DNA of 64,000 nucleotides from Erythroxylum novogranatense. Lineage: Eukaryota; Streptophyta; Magnoliopsida; Malpighiales; Erythroxylaceae. Positions 1 through 10,865 of this stretch are shown here, in pieces. The stretch spans positions 30,982,540-31,046,539 of the forward strand of contig CM057233.1 of NCBI GenBank assembly GCA_029891385.1. The letters run 5' to 3'. Made by a program: the position numbers and the translations under genes. The notes beneath the pieces were generated by a model, which was not told the origin of the DNA, made no database searches, and saw only the letters and a program-made list of their open reading frames with translations. Each line of letters begins with the position of its first letter. The first letter of the stretch is position 1.

Positions 1-624
1 GTGTTTAAATAAAATTTTCAAAGAGAAAATTCATTTTTTTTGCAAAGTTATTCATAATTAGTCTTTTCTCCTAAAGTTATGTGGAATGGGTGATTTGATT
101 ATAATGCAAATGAGGGACATGCTGTTTTGAAGGGTCACTCCTCATGGTTGCAATGTGTAGTTTATTATCAATTTTAGTGAGTGATTCCTTCTAATTCTTT
201 ATGCTTCATGAAGTTTATGGTGTGAGAGCTTGAATATGAGCTATGAAACATAGTTTTTTCATTCATAATAGCTTATGGTAACCAGTTTTGAGTGAATGTT
301 AATTTTTTCACTTGATGTTACATTAAGTGTTTTTCTTGCTTCACTAGCTTTTATAGCTTTTGCACTACACTATCCAAATACATCTCACCTTAACCTTTGC
401 CTTTATTACAACTTTAAAATTTCCTTTGATTTATGATTATGCATTTGAATCTTAATGGTGGAGAAATGAAATTATATGTAAAGTCTTGGAATGTCCTAAT
501 CACGAATGGTATTTGAATGTACTAATAGATCTAGTTCTTAAACACATTTTTTCAAAGTATAACTCTAGATTTTTCAATTTTTGAAGCAAATGATTGTTGA
601 TTGATCATAAGTAGAGGCATTTAA
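1..624 (+). mobile_element. Tat-like retroelement remnant, left part (non-coding 3' region)
   Basis: No coding similarity is visible. The stretch ends with TTTAA at the Tekay-like insertion and resumes at 10866. There it runs through a CCCGAGGA-type segment into a purine tract (AAGTGTGGGGGAACT) and an LTR start. That arrangement is known from the 3' non-coding region of Tat/Athila-group elements. I infer that these 624 bases are the upstream half of that non-coding region. The assignment rests on the downstream half. Confidence 0.4.
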
Positions 625-1188
625 TGTAACATCCCGTTACCAATGTGAAGGGCATATTGGTAATCCGGATGGATTAAGACTGGGTGCAATTATAATTTGA
701 TTTGCATGTGCATTTATAGCCTCTATTTTTATTGATAAATGCTTAATTGTTCCACAAGTATATGAGTGTACATGCATGAATGACAATTTCCCGATTTAAT
801 TGTGTAAGTTGGAAAATTAGGTGATAAATTGTACATATTAGGGTTTGATCATAGAATTAGAGTGGAAATTGAACTTAGGGGTTTGAAAATTGAAATTGGA
901 GTATAGGAATAGATATTTCCTAATTTTGAGAATTTATAGGAATTTTTCTGGAATTTTTAGAGTTACGGGTCCGGATCGGAAAAATGACCTAGTGACTGAT
1001 AAATTAGATTCCAGTTCCAAAATTGATCGACAATTGGCACGAGATAAATTGAGTTATGATTTTAGGATTTATTATTCATATTCATTGCGAAATTTGGGAA
1101 AAATTAGAATAAGAATCGGATTTTTAGACCCTAAGAATTTGGCATGTGGCGAATGGGATTGCCAAACATGCCCTAGCTTTTAACCTTT

Positions 1189-1200
1189 GGTTTATAAACC
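1189..1200 (+). promoter_or_regulatory. Candidate TATA box of the element 1 LTR
   Basis: TTTATAAACC lies about 565 bases into the LTR, followed by a pyrimidine-rich leader. Solo LTR 1 has CTTATATAAATA at the equivalent place (7755-7738, minus strand). The transcription start would be near 1220 by usual spacing; this is inferred. Confidence 0.55.
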
Positions 1201-1481
1201 CTCCTCATTCAAATTTGCTTCCACGACACCCTTGCTCTTTTGAAAGAAAACTTGGATTTCTCTTGGCTTTTCTTCTCTTCTCCATCGTGGATCTCCATCT
1301 TTGTTCTTTCCTTCCATTTTCTTCTTGCAAATTGCCCCATTCTTCATCATCAATCTTTGCCTTAAGCCTGAGAATGGAGAAATTGAACTTTGGTGTTGAT
1401 AGAGGTGAAAATCGTGGGTGTGTATGAGATTGGGGATTTGAGGATCTTGGGTGATTTTGAAGGATTGAAAGCTTAAATCAA

Positions 1482-2397
1482 GTAAGTTCTTACTTCTCTA
1501 TGTTTTAAGTTGTTTGATTTGATCATTGGATTAAGTTATTAATTGTTTAAGAATTTATAAGTTTCAGATGATATAGGTTTTGAAAGATATATTGATTTTG
1601 ATTTGGGTTTTTGATGAATAATGATTATCTGATAGATTTGAGGTTAGAAATGAGTTGCGTGTAGTGTATTAAGTTGATTAGGAGTGTTTTAAATTGAAGT
1701 GAATGGATTTAAACCAGAAGATCTGAGAATTTCTGGGTTTCGGGGCGTGTTTCTGGGTTTGCACGTCGCGACGTGTGATCAACACGCCGCGGCGAGCAAA
1801 TTTCCTTCGCACGCCGCGGTGAGCAGAGTTTTGTCGCATGCCACGACGAGCGAAGGCGCACGTCGTGGCGGAAGTGACGAAACACCACGCGTAGAAGGTC
1901 GCGCGCACCCGCGACAGGCAAGAGTGGTCTGCATGCCATGAGCGATCATCTTGTACTGCAATGAGGACCCCAATTGTTCGAAATTGGTTTGTTTTGTTTT
2001 AATTGATAATTTTGAAGGTTATTTCTTAATGGATTGGTTAGAGATGGATCGATCTTGATTATAGAGACTAAGAATTGTGAATTTATAAAAGTAGAAATTC
2101 GGAATTTATTTCGGTAGTTCTCGAAATCGGGTGGTGATTGAATAGTGAATTTGATTTCGCTTTAAAGATAATTCCTATGATTTGGAATTGGACTTTAGAG
2201 AGTTCGGAATTTAGTCAATTGAATTATGGTATTAGGAATTGTTATGAATTAGAGTGAAAGAGTCAAATTGAGAAGATTCGGGATTAGGATCGGGAATGTC
2301 ATAAACATGTATAGTACATAATTCAATCGCTGCATGTGCATTACTGAATATTGGAAATTGTATAATTAGTAATGTGTGATTATTCTTATTGTTATAG
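1482..2397 (+). other. Candidate LTR intron 1 of element 1
   Basis: It starts CAA|GTAAGT and ends TTATTGTTATAG|AGGCTC. Both junction sequences recur at the matching place in the solo LTRs (7501 to 6786; 41643 to 40695) and in element 2 (21357 to 19284), although the sequence between them is unrelated in length and content. The element 1 interval holds the CpG-dense block. Conserved junctions around diverged filler are what an intron would leave. No transcript data are available, so this stays a prediction. Confidence 0.5.
1740..1925 (+). repeat. CpG-dense block of dyad-symmetric words in the LTR
   Basis: Short GC-rich near-palindromes repeat here at roughly 20-30 base spacing. Examples are CACGTCGCGACGTG (1762-1775, a perfect 14-base palindrome), CACGCCGCGGCGAGC and CACGCCGCGGTGAGC. 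The rest of the LTR is AT-rich. Open frames across the block are by-products of the GC content. Confidence 0.8.
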
Positions 2398-2465
2398 AGG
2401 CTCAAGTGGAGCGTCGATCCTCCGACGTAGCAGAGACTTCCCGGCAGTAGCTCGGAAGTTTAGAG
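2398..2465 (+). other. Candidate 68-nt internal leader exon within the LTR
   Basis: It is bounded by TGTTATAG| and |GTGAGTAACCTAGTTGG. Equivalent segments are 6785-6719, 19283-19217 and 40694 leftward, all minus strand and about 67 nt where both junctions survive. Near its 3' end it can form a hairpin (ACTTCC with GGAAGT). In element 2 the same place has an uninterrupted 8-bp stem, ACTTCCGA with TCGGAAGT. Solo LTR 2 has lost the second donor (ATTGAGT in place of GGTGAGT). Confidence 0.5.
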
Positions 2466-3009
2466 GTGAGTAACCTAGTTGGTTTCTCAATCTCTGATTT
2501 GTTAAATGCTTTGTATGAACTGTTTGTGTATGGGAATTGAATCATCTGTTTGACTTCAACAAATACTGTTGAATGAAATGTGTTGTTGTGAAATTGGGAA
2601 TACATGTTAGGCATGATCGGAATTGGTAATTAACAGTTGTGACTGGAGCAAATTCTGATCGGAGCTATAAGCTCAACCACTGTGAAAACGAGCCTAAAGC
2701 CCGAAAAGGGAATAGTGCATACCCAGAGGGCTCTCCTATCCCTATTGCGCGAGGGCAGTAGTGCATACCCAGAGGGCTCTCCTACCCTTAAAACGTGATT
2801 ACTGTTTAATGTGCCCAAAAATGGGACAGTACCGATGCCCAGTCACAACAATGGAATAAAATGAACACGTCATGCATTAAGTATCTGATTGTGCTGTGAA
2901 TTTGAAATGGGTTAAATGCATATGTGTGATAATTGTTTAGTGAACTTATGATTGCTGTTCTGAACGTGTTATTGTGTTGATCTGTATGCAATTTTGCGTA
3001 ATGCATGAA

Positions 3010-3060
3010 TTGGGTGAACCATCGATGATGGTTACTCATTGAGTTCGCAAACTCACCCAA
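3010..3060 (+). promoter_or_regulatory. Conserved three-way-junction sequence upstream of an acceptor site
   Basis: Closing stem TTGGGT (3010-3015) with ACCCAA (3055-3060). Hairpin 1 is AACCATCGATGATGGTT (3017-3033, 7-bp stem). Hairpin 2 is GAGTTCGCAAACTC (3041-3054, 5-bp stem). A tract ATATATTTTTCAG follows at 3067-3079. The same 51 bases occur about 370-410 bases from the LTR end in all five TGTAAC-family LTR sequences. Most changes fall in the linker or loop. Confidence 0.65.
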
Positions 3061-3453
3061 CATTGCATATATTTTTCAGATGAGATAATGACTCTAGCTC
3101 CGATTAGCGTGAATTTTCCTACTGTGTGAGTGCTGGCAAGCGAAGTATGGCTCACAAGTCGGTCAGCTGGGATCTTTTAGGGATGACCTAGTCAGGAGTT
3201 ATTTTAGTTCCTTTCGGATTTTGTACTGCTGTAAATCATGACAGAATTGTGTAAATTTGGTTTAAGAAATGGAATGAGAAGTATCTTTTGGGTTTTAAAA
3301 TTTAGTGATTTTGATATTACAGCTTTATTGTATTGATGCCATGTGGTTTATAGAAATGATCGAATCGTAGTGCACCCGTATCGCGGGTTATGTATCGGAA
3401 CGACCTACGGGCATCTCGGTGTGTAACCTACGGTAAGGGGGCGCTATATTAGG

Positions 3454-3465
3454 TGGCATCAGAGC
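3454..3465 (+). other. Primer binding site (initiator-Met tRNA type) of element 1
   Basis: TGGCATCAGAGC lies 5 bases after the LTR end. It differs by one base from TGGTATCAGAGC, the usual Met-tRNA primer site of Ty3/Gypsy elements in plants. Confidence 0.85.
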
Positions 3466-3587
3466 ATGGTTTGGAATCTTTTGGGCATAGTGTATTTTAG
3501 GCTTAAATTTTTGTAGAAATTGATCGGAATTGTGGTTTTGTTGTAGGTCATCCGTCCTTGGTGATCAGGTAGATCAACCAGCTGACC

Positions 3588-4650
3588 ATGGATCAGTCGG
3601 AGATAGTAGGGAGTCCTCAGTGCCGCTATTTGAGGAGCAGCCTCCTAGAGTCCCCATGAGACGGGAGAGGAGGTATGATCGATTCTTGCAAGGTGGAGTC
3701 GTTGACTTTATGGCAAAGCACAGACCTTGCTGAGGTGAGAGATGGTTGGAGAGGATTGAGAGAGTCCTAGATCAGATGGACAGCGACTCTGATGAGCGCT
3801 TTGATTATGCGGTCTCTTTGCTTGTGGTCCAAAGATATCGGTGGTGGAAGATCGCCCGGCGATCTGCTGCACCTCAGATTTTGACTTGGGAGGATTTCTT
3901 GAGAGCCTTTCGGGATAATTTTATGCCCAAGGTCTATTTGGAGATGAAGATGCAGGAGTTTCTGGAGTTGAGACAGGGCCAAATGTCAGTGGCCGAGTAT
4001 GAGGTTCGGTTTAATGAGTTGATGGGGTACGCTTCAGTTCTGATTGCTACAGAGGCTGATAGGTGCCGGAGATTTGAGGGAGGGCTTAATCTGGAGATTC
4101 GTACCAGGTTAGCCCGATCTGATATGGGTACTTTTGTTGAGTTGAGGGCTACTACTGATTCGGGCCGAAAGCAGCTTCGAGGCGAGTCGACCGAGACCGG
4201 TCGGGGATCCAGAGTAAGAGATCGAGTGATGATCAGGCACCTGGTAGGAGCTTTAGCAGGCGCCAGAGCAGGTTCAGATTTTTAGGAGAATCTAGACAGT
4301 TTGGTTTTGTTCAGAGAGGAAGATTTGGGCAGACTGGCAGTAGCAGTGGTAGTGGTAGAGGTTCAGGCCAGATTCTCCTGTTGTGTGAGTATTGTGAAAG
4401 GAGACATAGTGGAGAGGCCGAGATTTACTAGGAGCTTGTTTGGTCTTGACTCTATGGAGCATCAGATCAGGAACTGTCTAGATATTTTGGGAGCTCAGTT
4501 TGCTGAGAGTAGGAGAGCTGGTAGTAGTTCGACAGTGCAGCAGAGTCGGGGTAGTGGACCTGGATTCAGGGGTCGAGGTAGAGCCCGAGGTAGAGCTGGA
4601 GATTCCTTTGTGGGTACTGAGGGACGGGGCAGCCGACCGCAGTCCCAGGC
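3588..4650 (+). pseudogene. gag remnant of element 1
   Basis: An ATG at 3588 opens a reading that stops quickly. The recognisable capsid-like domain (retrotransposon gag family) lies at 3746-4285 in another frame, with an YRWWKIARR-type core followed by WEDFLRAFRDNFMPKVYLEM. Downstream is an arginine/glycine-rich linker. A zinc-knuckle remnant follows (CEYCERRHSGE near 4384-4420) in which the last cysteine position reads alanine. Several stops and frame changes separate the pieces. Gag would form the particle and bind element RNA; this copy cannot. Confidence 0.8.
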
Positions 4651-5540
4651 CAGGGTCTACGCCATGACTAGGCAAGAGGCCCAGGATTCTTCGGATGTCG
4701 TAGCGGGTATGCTTTTGATTTCCAGCTTTGAGGTTTATAGATCCAGGTTCCACGCATTCTTTTATTGCACCGCATGTGGCATGTAGATTGCATGGGGATA
4801 GGGAGATGTTGCAGTATGGGCTAGAGGTGAGTACACCTCTAGGTAGTACTACTGCTTTGGGAGAGGTCTGCAAGGGATGCGCGATCCAGATAGATTAAGC
4901 AGTGCTGAGTGCAGACTTGATAGTATTGTCTCTGCGAGAGATTGATTTGATTTTGAGGATGGACTGGCTCACTGCCCATAGGGCTGTTATGGATTGCTAT
5001 ACCAAGGAGGTTGTGTTAGAATCTCCTGGTCAGCCTAGAGTTGTATTTCGAGGTGTTAGTCAGGCAGTGCCAGCCAGGATGATCTCGTTTCTGAGTGCCC
5101 TGAGGTTGTTGCAGGGAGGTTGTGAGGCTTATTTGGCTCATGTGGTGGATTCTAGAGTTGAGCAGAGGTTGCAGGATATTCCTGTGATCAGGGAATTTTT
5201 AGATGTGTTTCCCGATGAGTTACCGGGTTTGTCGCCGAATCGAGAGACAGAGTTTTTGATTGACCTCGTTTCAGGTACCGCTCCTATATCTATACCTCCA
5301 TATAGGATGGCACCGGTGGAACTGAGGGAGCTTAAGGCTCAGTTGCAAGAGCTTCTGAATAAGGGGTTTATCAGGCTGAGTGTTTCGCCTTGGGGAGCTC
5401 CGGTGTTGTTTGTGAAGAAGAAGGATGGGACTTTGAGGCTATGCATCAATTATAGGCAGCTGAATCGGGTAACAGTCAAGAACAAGTATCCACTGCCTAG
5501 GATCGATGATTTGTTTGATCAGTTGCAGGGGGCTCAGGTA
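4651..5540 (+). pseudogene. pol of element 1, part 1: protease region and N-terminal reverse transcriptase
   Basis: The protease region runs from about 4700 (VVAGMLLISSFEVY), shifts frame, and resumes before 4902. The frame 4902-5540 covers the protease tail (ILRMDWL, where family members have ILGMDWL). It then covers the reverse transcriptase entry, with [35 protein letters not shown] and [18 protein letters not shown]. The frame is cut at GAQVFT by the solo LTR and resumes at 8300 with KLDLRSGYYQL. The catalytic aspartates are in the downstream part. Confidence 0.85.
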
Positions 5541-6452
5541 TTTACTGTAGCACCCCCTTACCGTAGGGTACGCACCGGGACGCCCGTGGGTCGTTCCGAC
5601 GAATATCCCACAACAAGGAAGTGCTACTAACGAAAACAAGCACTAAACACTCGCATGGCATCAATATAATTAAACCGCATAAACAAATCGCTAAAATTTA
5701 AAACCACAATAAACTTTCCTTTCATAGCATCAATCCAAAATATAGACAAGTCTATCAGTCCCCTACAGGTTAAATACAATAATCCAAAAAGGGAAACTGA
5801 TACAAACGTCTATACTAAGAACATCCCAAAAATCGCCCCAGCTGACCGACCTGTGTGCCATCGCTTCACTTGATCACGTACTCACACGGCAAGAAAATCT
5901 ATCACGGGAGCTAGAATCCTACTGGCGTTGTCCTGAAAAATATATTGCAATGTTGGGTGAGTTTGCGAACTCAATGAGAAACCATCATCGATGGTTCACC
6001 CAACTCATGCATATACACATAATATATCACACAGTACACTTTAACGCATTTTAGAACACTGTACACAATTTACACATTTATACGATAACATAGCTCAGAC
6101 ATGCCACTTCACAATTGTCACATATCACACGCATTCTCAATTTCACTACACAGTCAGATGCACACTGTATGCAATATCTCATTTTATGTCATTGTTGTGG
6201 ACTGGCGCTAACTTGCCCCGATTCGGGCACTTTTCACAATGATCACATTTTCGCAAGTAGGAGAGCCCTCGTGGTATGACCGCTGCCCGCCACATTAGGG
6301 ATAGGAGAGCCCTCTGGTATGCACTATTCCCTTTTGGCCTTAGGCCCATTCACCGATAATCGAGCTTAAAGCTCGCCACTAAATGCTTCACCACAACTGC
6401 TCGATTACCACTTATAATCATGCCTAGTATGCACTAACACTTGCACAAATAC

Positions 6453-6578
<126 letters not shown>

Positions 6579-7199
6579 TTCACTCGCTTGTCACAATCGT
6601 AACACTTACTCATAATCCGCATAATCGATTCACATTTATATCACTCACGTTGGCAACTAATTCACACATTCACAGCACATATTAATACAAAGATCGAGGA
6701 ACCAACTAGGTTACTAACCTATAACTTCTGAGCTACTTCCTGGAAGTCCCAGCAATATCCGTGGACTGTCGATCCAACGGTGCCTCTATAACAATTCAAA
6801 CGAATTATCATCACTAGATGCTCAATCAATAGAATTCACTAATGCACATGTCTTAATTTGAAATTATATGATGCATGATCATGATTTTCCAGCTCTCTAA
6901 TCCATTTCGCTATCTCTCGCTTCACAACCTAAAATTCACTATTCACTAAGCCAATTTCCTTCACTAAGTTCCCAATGATAACTCCAATTGATAACACATG
7001 ACTCTTAGGTCACTATAGGAACCATAATCAACTCTCTTTTTATGATTGAGAACTCGCTAATTTAAATTCGAACTCTTATTCTTTACCTCAATCGTAGACC
7101 TCTTTCTCTAGATCACAACGAATATGGAATCACCTCAAATGGAGGTCTATACCATAAGATACACCCCAAAAACCAACTTATTTCACTTCAGAAATCTGC

Positions 7200-7350
7200 C
7201 CCTTGTCGCGACTAAGGATCCCTCGTCGCGACGTGGAAACACGCTCGTTGCGAAGAATATCCACGCGCTCGTCGCGACGACTCGGCCCGCTCGTCACGTC
7301 GAACACACACTGGTTCGTCGCCGCGAGGCCAGTCGCAGACGTCGCGACGT
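7200..7350 (-). repeat. CpG-dense dyad block of solo LTR 1
   Basis: Repeated words built on CTCGTCGCGACG (for example near 7222-7236 and 7267-7281), with degenerate versions such as CTCGTTGCGAAG and CTCGTCACGTCG. The position from the LTR start (about 0.95-1.1 kb) matches that in element 1, but the word differs. Confidence 0.78.
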
Positions 7351-8299
7351 GCGAACGAACTGCGTCTTCTCCGATCGATTTTTCCGCCATTAATACTCTT
7401 TAAACTCAGCATTTAACACCCTAACTACTCAATCCTTCACCATAAATGCCATAAATGCATGCAACAACAATAAATAACAGCATTAAACACAATAAACTTA
7501 CCAAATCGCAGATCAATCCAAAAACCCTAAAAACTTCCGAAAACTTCTCAAGCTCTAACACCAACGATGAACCTCCAACTCCAAGCTAGACATCAACAAC
7601 TCCAAGCTTCTAGCAACTCTCCAACCACAACGGAAAGGAAGCAAGCAAACTCTCCAAGGAAGAAGATCAATGACACCCACGAGAAGAGGAAGAAGATTTG
7701 AGCCCTAAGAGAGATTGTCTTCCAATTTCAAACATAAGATATTTATATAAGGGGTTGATTTAAACCTATAGATCAAAGTCCTCAAATCCATTTAATCTCA
7801 GTCTCTAAATTTCAATGGCTCATCACAATAATTCCTAAACTCACAAATCTAAATTTTCCAAGCCATTTACCACTCACTTCCGGAACTGAAATCACAATCA
7901 TCAGTCTCTAAGTCATTTTTCCGGTCCGAACACAACTCTAAAAATTTCAGAAAAATTCCCATAATTCCTCAAAAATATAAAACACTCGATCCCAAACTCA
8001 AATCTAAATTTCCAATTTCACAAATTCAATTCTCACTCTAACTCAACTATTCCACTCAAATTATCCCTAATTTCACTTTAAATCAAATCTAACTCAACTA
8101 TCTCAAAATTCACAATTCAACTCATAATCACAATTTAAATGCTGGAACAATCATGAATGCATGTCACTATGTATGCATGTGCAAAATGATCTATCTCTTT
8201 AAAATCAGAGGCCACAAAACACTCGATCACTATTTATGCAATAACAACACTACCCGTACCAATATGCTCATCGCATCGGTAACGGGATGTTACATTTAC

Positions 8300-9290
8300 T
8301 AAGTTGGATCTGAGATCGGGTTATTATTAGTTGAGGATAGCATAGGCCGATGTGCCTAAGAGTGCTTTTAGGAGCAGGTATAGGCATTTCGAGTTCTTAG
8401 TGATGCCGTTTGGGTTGACTAATGCCCCGACAGTCTTCATGGCCTTGATGAATAAGGTCTTTCAGCCCTACCTGGATCAGTTCGTGATAGTATTTATTGA
8501 TGATATTTTGGTGTATTCGAGAGATAGACAGGAGCATGCGGAGCATCTGAGGACAGTTTTGCAGATTATTGAGGGACAAGCAGTTGTATGCCAAATTCAC
8601 TAAATGTGAATTTTGGCTAGATAAGGTGGTGTTCTTAGGCCATATTGTGTCTGGTGAGGGTATCCGGGTGGATCCTCACAAAATTGAGGTAGTGAGGAGT
8701 TGGGAGATCCCGAGGAATGTGTCTGAGGTGTGGAGTTTCCTCGGATTAGCAGGTTATTACCGGAGGTTTGTCGAGGGGTTTTCAGTGATCTCAGCCCCTT
8801 TGACAAAACTTCTGAGGAAGAATGTGGCTTTCAGATAGACTGATGAGTGTCAGAGGAGTTTTGAGGAGCTGAAACATCGGTTGACTACGGTACCGATGTT
8901 AGCTTTGCCATCAGGAGCTGGAGGCTTTGAGGTGTTTAGTGATGCTTCGCAGCAGGGTTTAGGGTGCGTCTTGATGCAGCATGGGAGAGTGATAGCTTAT
9001 GCCTCGAGACAGTTGAGGTCTCATGAGGTGAATTATCCCGTGCATGATTTGGAGTTAGCAGCAGTGGTTTTTGCCCTGAAGATTTGGAGACATTATTTGT
9101 ATGGTGAGATGTTCCAGATCTTCACTGATCATAAGAGTTTGAGGTATTTGCTGAGTCAGAGAGAGCTGAATCTGAGACAGAGGAGATGGATAGAGTTGCT
9201 TAAGGACTATGACTGCACTATTGAGTATCATCCAGGGAAGGCTAATGAGGTGGTAGATGCTTTGAGTAGGAGATCTCATATCAGTGCAGC
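8300..9290 (+). pseudogene. pol of element 1, part 2: reverse transcriptase C-terminal half and RNase H
   Basis: It resumes right after the TTTAC duplication. A TAG stop stands at 8328-8330. The catalytic motif [10 protein letters not shown] is intact at about 8490-8520. A frameshift near 8575-8590 moves to the frame with [24 protein letters not shown] at 8836-8838 precedes the RNase H domain, which has [13 protein letters not shown], the [11 protein letters not shown] glutamate and [10 protein letters not shown], and ends with [12 protein letters not shown]. RNase H active-site residues look preserved here. Confidence 0.87.
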
Positions 9291-10860
9291 TCAGATTCAG
9301 ATTGGGAGATTGCCTAGCTTGATTCAGTTGAGAGCTCTGAATGTGCAGATGGATTTGGCTCAGGATGGATCTCTGATTGCTACTTTGAGGCTTAGGCCGA
9401 TGTTGCATGACAGGATCAGGCGAGTTCAGGGCCAGGATCCTGTGTTGGTGAGACTGATGGATAGAGCGAGATCTGATCAGGATTCGAATTTTGAATTGAG
9501 AGATGGGACTCTTTGGATAGGTCAGAGGCTGTGTGTTCTAGATGTAGACGATCTGAGATGTGAGATTCTGGAGGAGGCGCATGTGGCTTCCTATGCTATA
9601 CATCCTGGTACTACCAAGATGTATAACACTCTCAAGTTGCATTTATGGTGGCCAGGCATGAAGAGGCAGGTGGCAGAGTTTGTTTCTCGGTGTCTAACGT
9701 GCCAGCAGGTTAAGGCTGAGCACCAGGCTCCAGTAGGGAGGTTGCATTCGTTGCCCATTCTGGAGTAGAAATGGGAGCGAATCACGATGGATTTCATTAT
9801 GGGATTGCCTAGGACGCCGAGGCAGAATGATGCTATTTGGGTCATAGTGGACCGGTTGACCAAATTGGCTCACTTCTTGCCAGTGAAGGAGAGCAATACT
9901 CTCGATCAGTTGGCCCAGAAGTATGTGGCAGAGATTGTGCGACTGCATGGGGTTCCGGTGTCTATAATTTTGCATGAGGATCCTGTGTTTACTTCAAGTT
10001 TTGGAGGAGTTTGCGATGGCCATGGGTACTTCGGTTGAACTTCAAAGACATCATTTCATCCTCGCATGATGGGCAGAGTGAGAGGACGATTAAGACTGTT
10101 GAGGATATGTTAAGAGCCTGTGTATTGGAGTTCAGAGGTACTTGGGATCAGTATTTAGCTCTGGTGGAGTTTGCTTATAATAATCAGTACCAGAGCAACA
10201 TTGGGATGGCACCGTATGAGGCGTTGTATCGGAGGCTGTGTAGATCGCCTCTCTATTGGGATGAAGAGGGTATGAGGATGTTAGAGGGTCCCGAGCTGAT
10301 TCAGGACACTGTGGATAAGGTACAGCTGATTCGGAGTCGCATTAAGGCGGCTCAGGATAGACAGAAGAGTTATGTGGATCAGCATCGGAGAGAGATGGAG
10401 TACAGTATGGGTGATAGAGTGTTCCTTCGAGTGTCTCCATGGAGAGGAGTTCTGAGATTTGGCCGTAAGGGCAAGTTGAGCCCTAGGTATATTGGTCATT
10501 ATGAGATCCTCGAGAGGATAGGACCATTGGCGTATAGATTAGCCTTGCCCAGTGAGATGTCGCAGTTGCACGACGTCTTTAATGTGAGTATGCTCCGGAG
10601 ATATCGTTCAGACCCGACTCATATGATTCCGGCTCAGGAGATTGAGATAGCCAGTGATTTGAGTTATGTGGAGGAGCCGGTACAGATTATTGGATCGCGG
10701 GTCAAGCAGTTGAGGAGTAGGGTGATTCCATTGGTGAAAGTCCTTTGGAAGAACCACTCTTCTGAGGAGGCGACTTGGGAGACTGAGGAGCACATGAGGA
10801 GGCAGTATCCTCACTTGTTCGATCAGTCAGGTAAGAAATTTCGGGACGAAATTTTTATTA
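9291..10860 (+). pseudogene. pol of element 1, part 3: integrase with chromodomain-like tail
   Basis: The zinc-binding segment ends in [16 protein letters not shown], followed by a TAG at 9766-9768. The catalytic core starts TMDFIMGLPRTP (9787). Where the family has an SDRDPRF motif, this copy reads LHEDPVF (about 9970-9990), so the second catalytic aspartate is lost. A frame change near 10010-10040 leads into DGQSERTIKTVEDMLRAC with the third acidic residue present. The C-terminal part has VKQLRSRVIPLVKVLW and ATWETEEHMRRQYP, the chromodomain-like tail of Tekay/Del elements. The frame ends just before 10861. Confidence 0.87.
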
Positions 10861-10865
10861 TTTAA

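Larger units (their letters stand above)
625..3448 (+). repeat. 5' LTR of element 1 (TGTAAC family, 2.8 kb)
   Basis: It begins TGTAACATCCCGTTACC and ends GGGGGCGCTATA, where the last three bases (ATA for ACA) have mutated. The ends match the solo LTR at 5546-8294 read on the other strand. The primer site begins 5 bases downstream. Within the LTR are a TATA-like site, a strong 5' splice site (1482), a CpG-dense dyad block (1740-1925), a 3' splice site (2396-2397), a second 5' splice site (2466), a three-way-junction sequence (3010-3060) and a CAG acceptor (3078-3079). Confidence 0.9.

Noticed and set aside
1678..1973. Arginine-rich frames in the element 1 LTR
   Set aside because: Same cause as above: the dyad block opens several frames on both strands.
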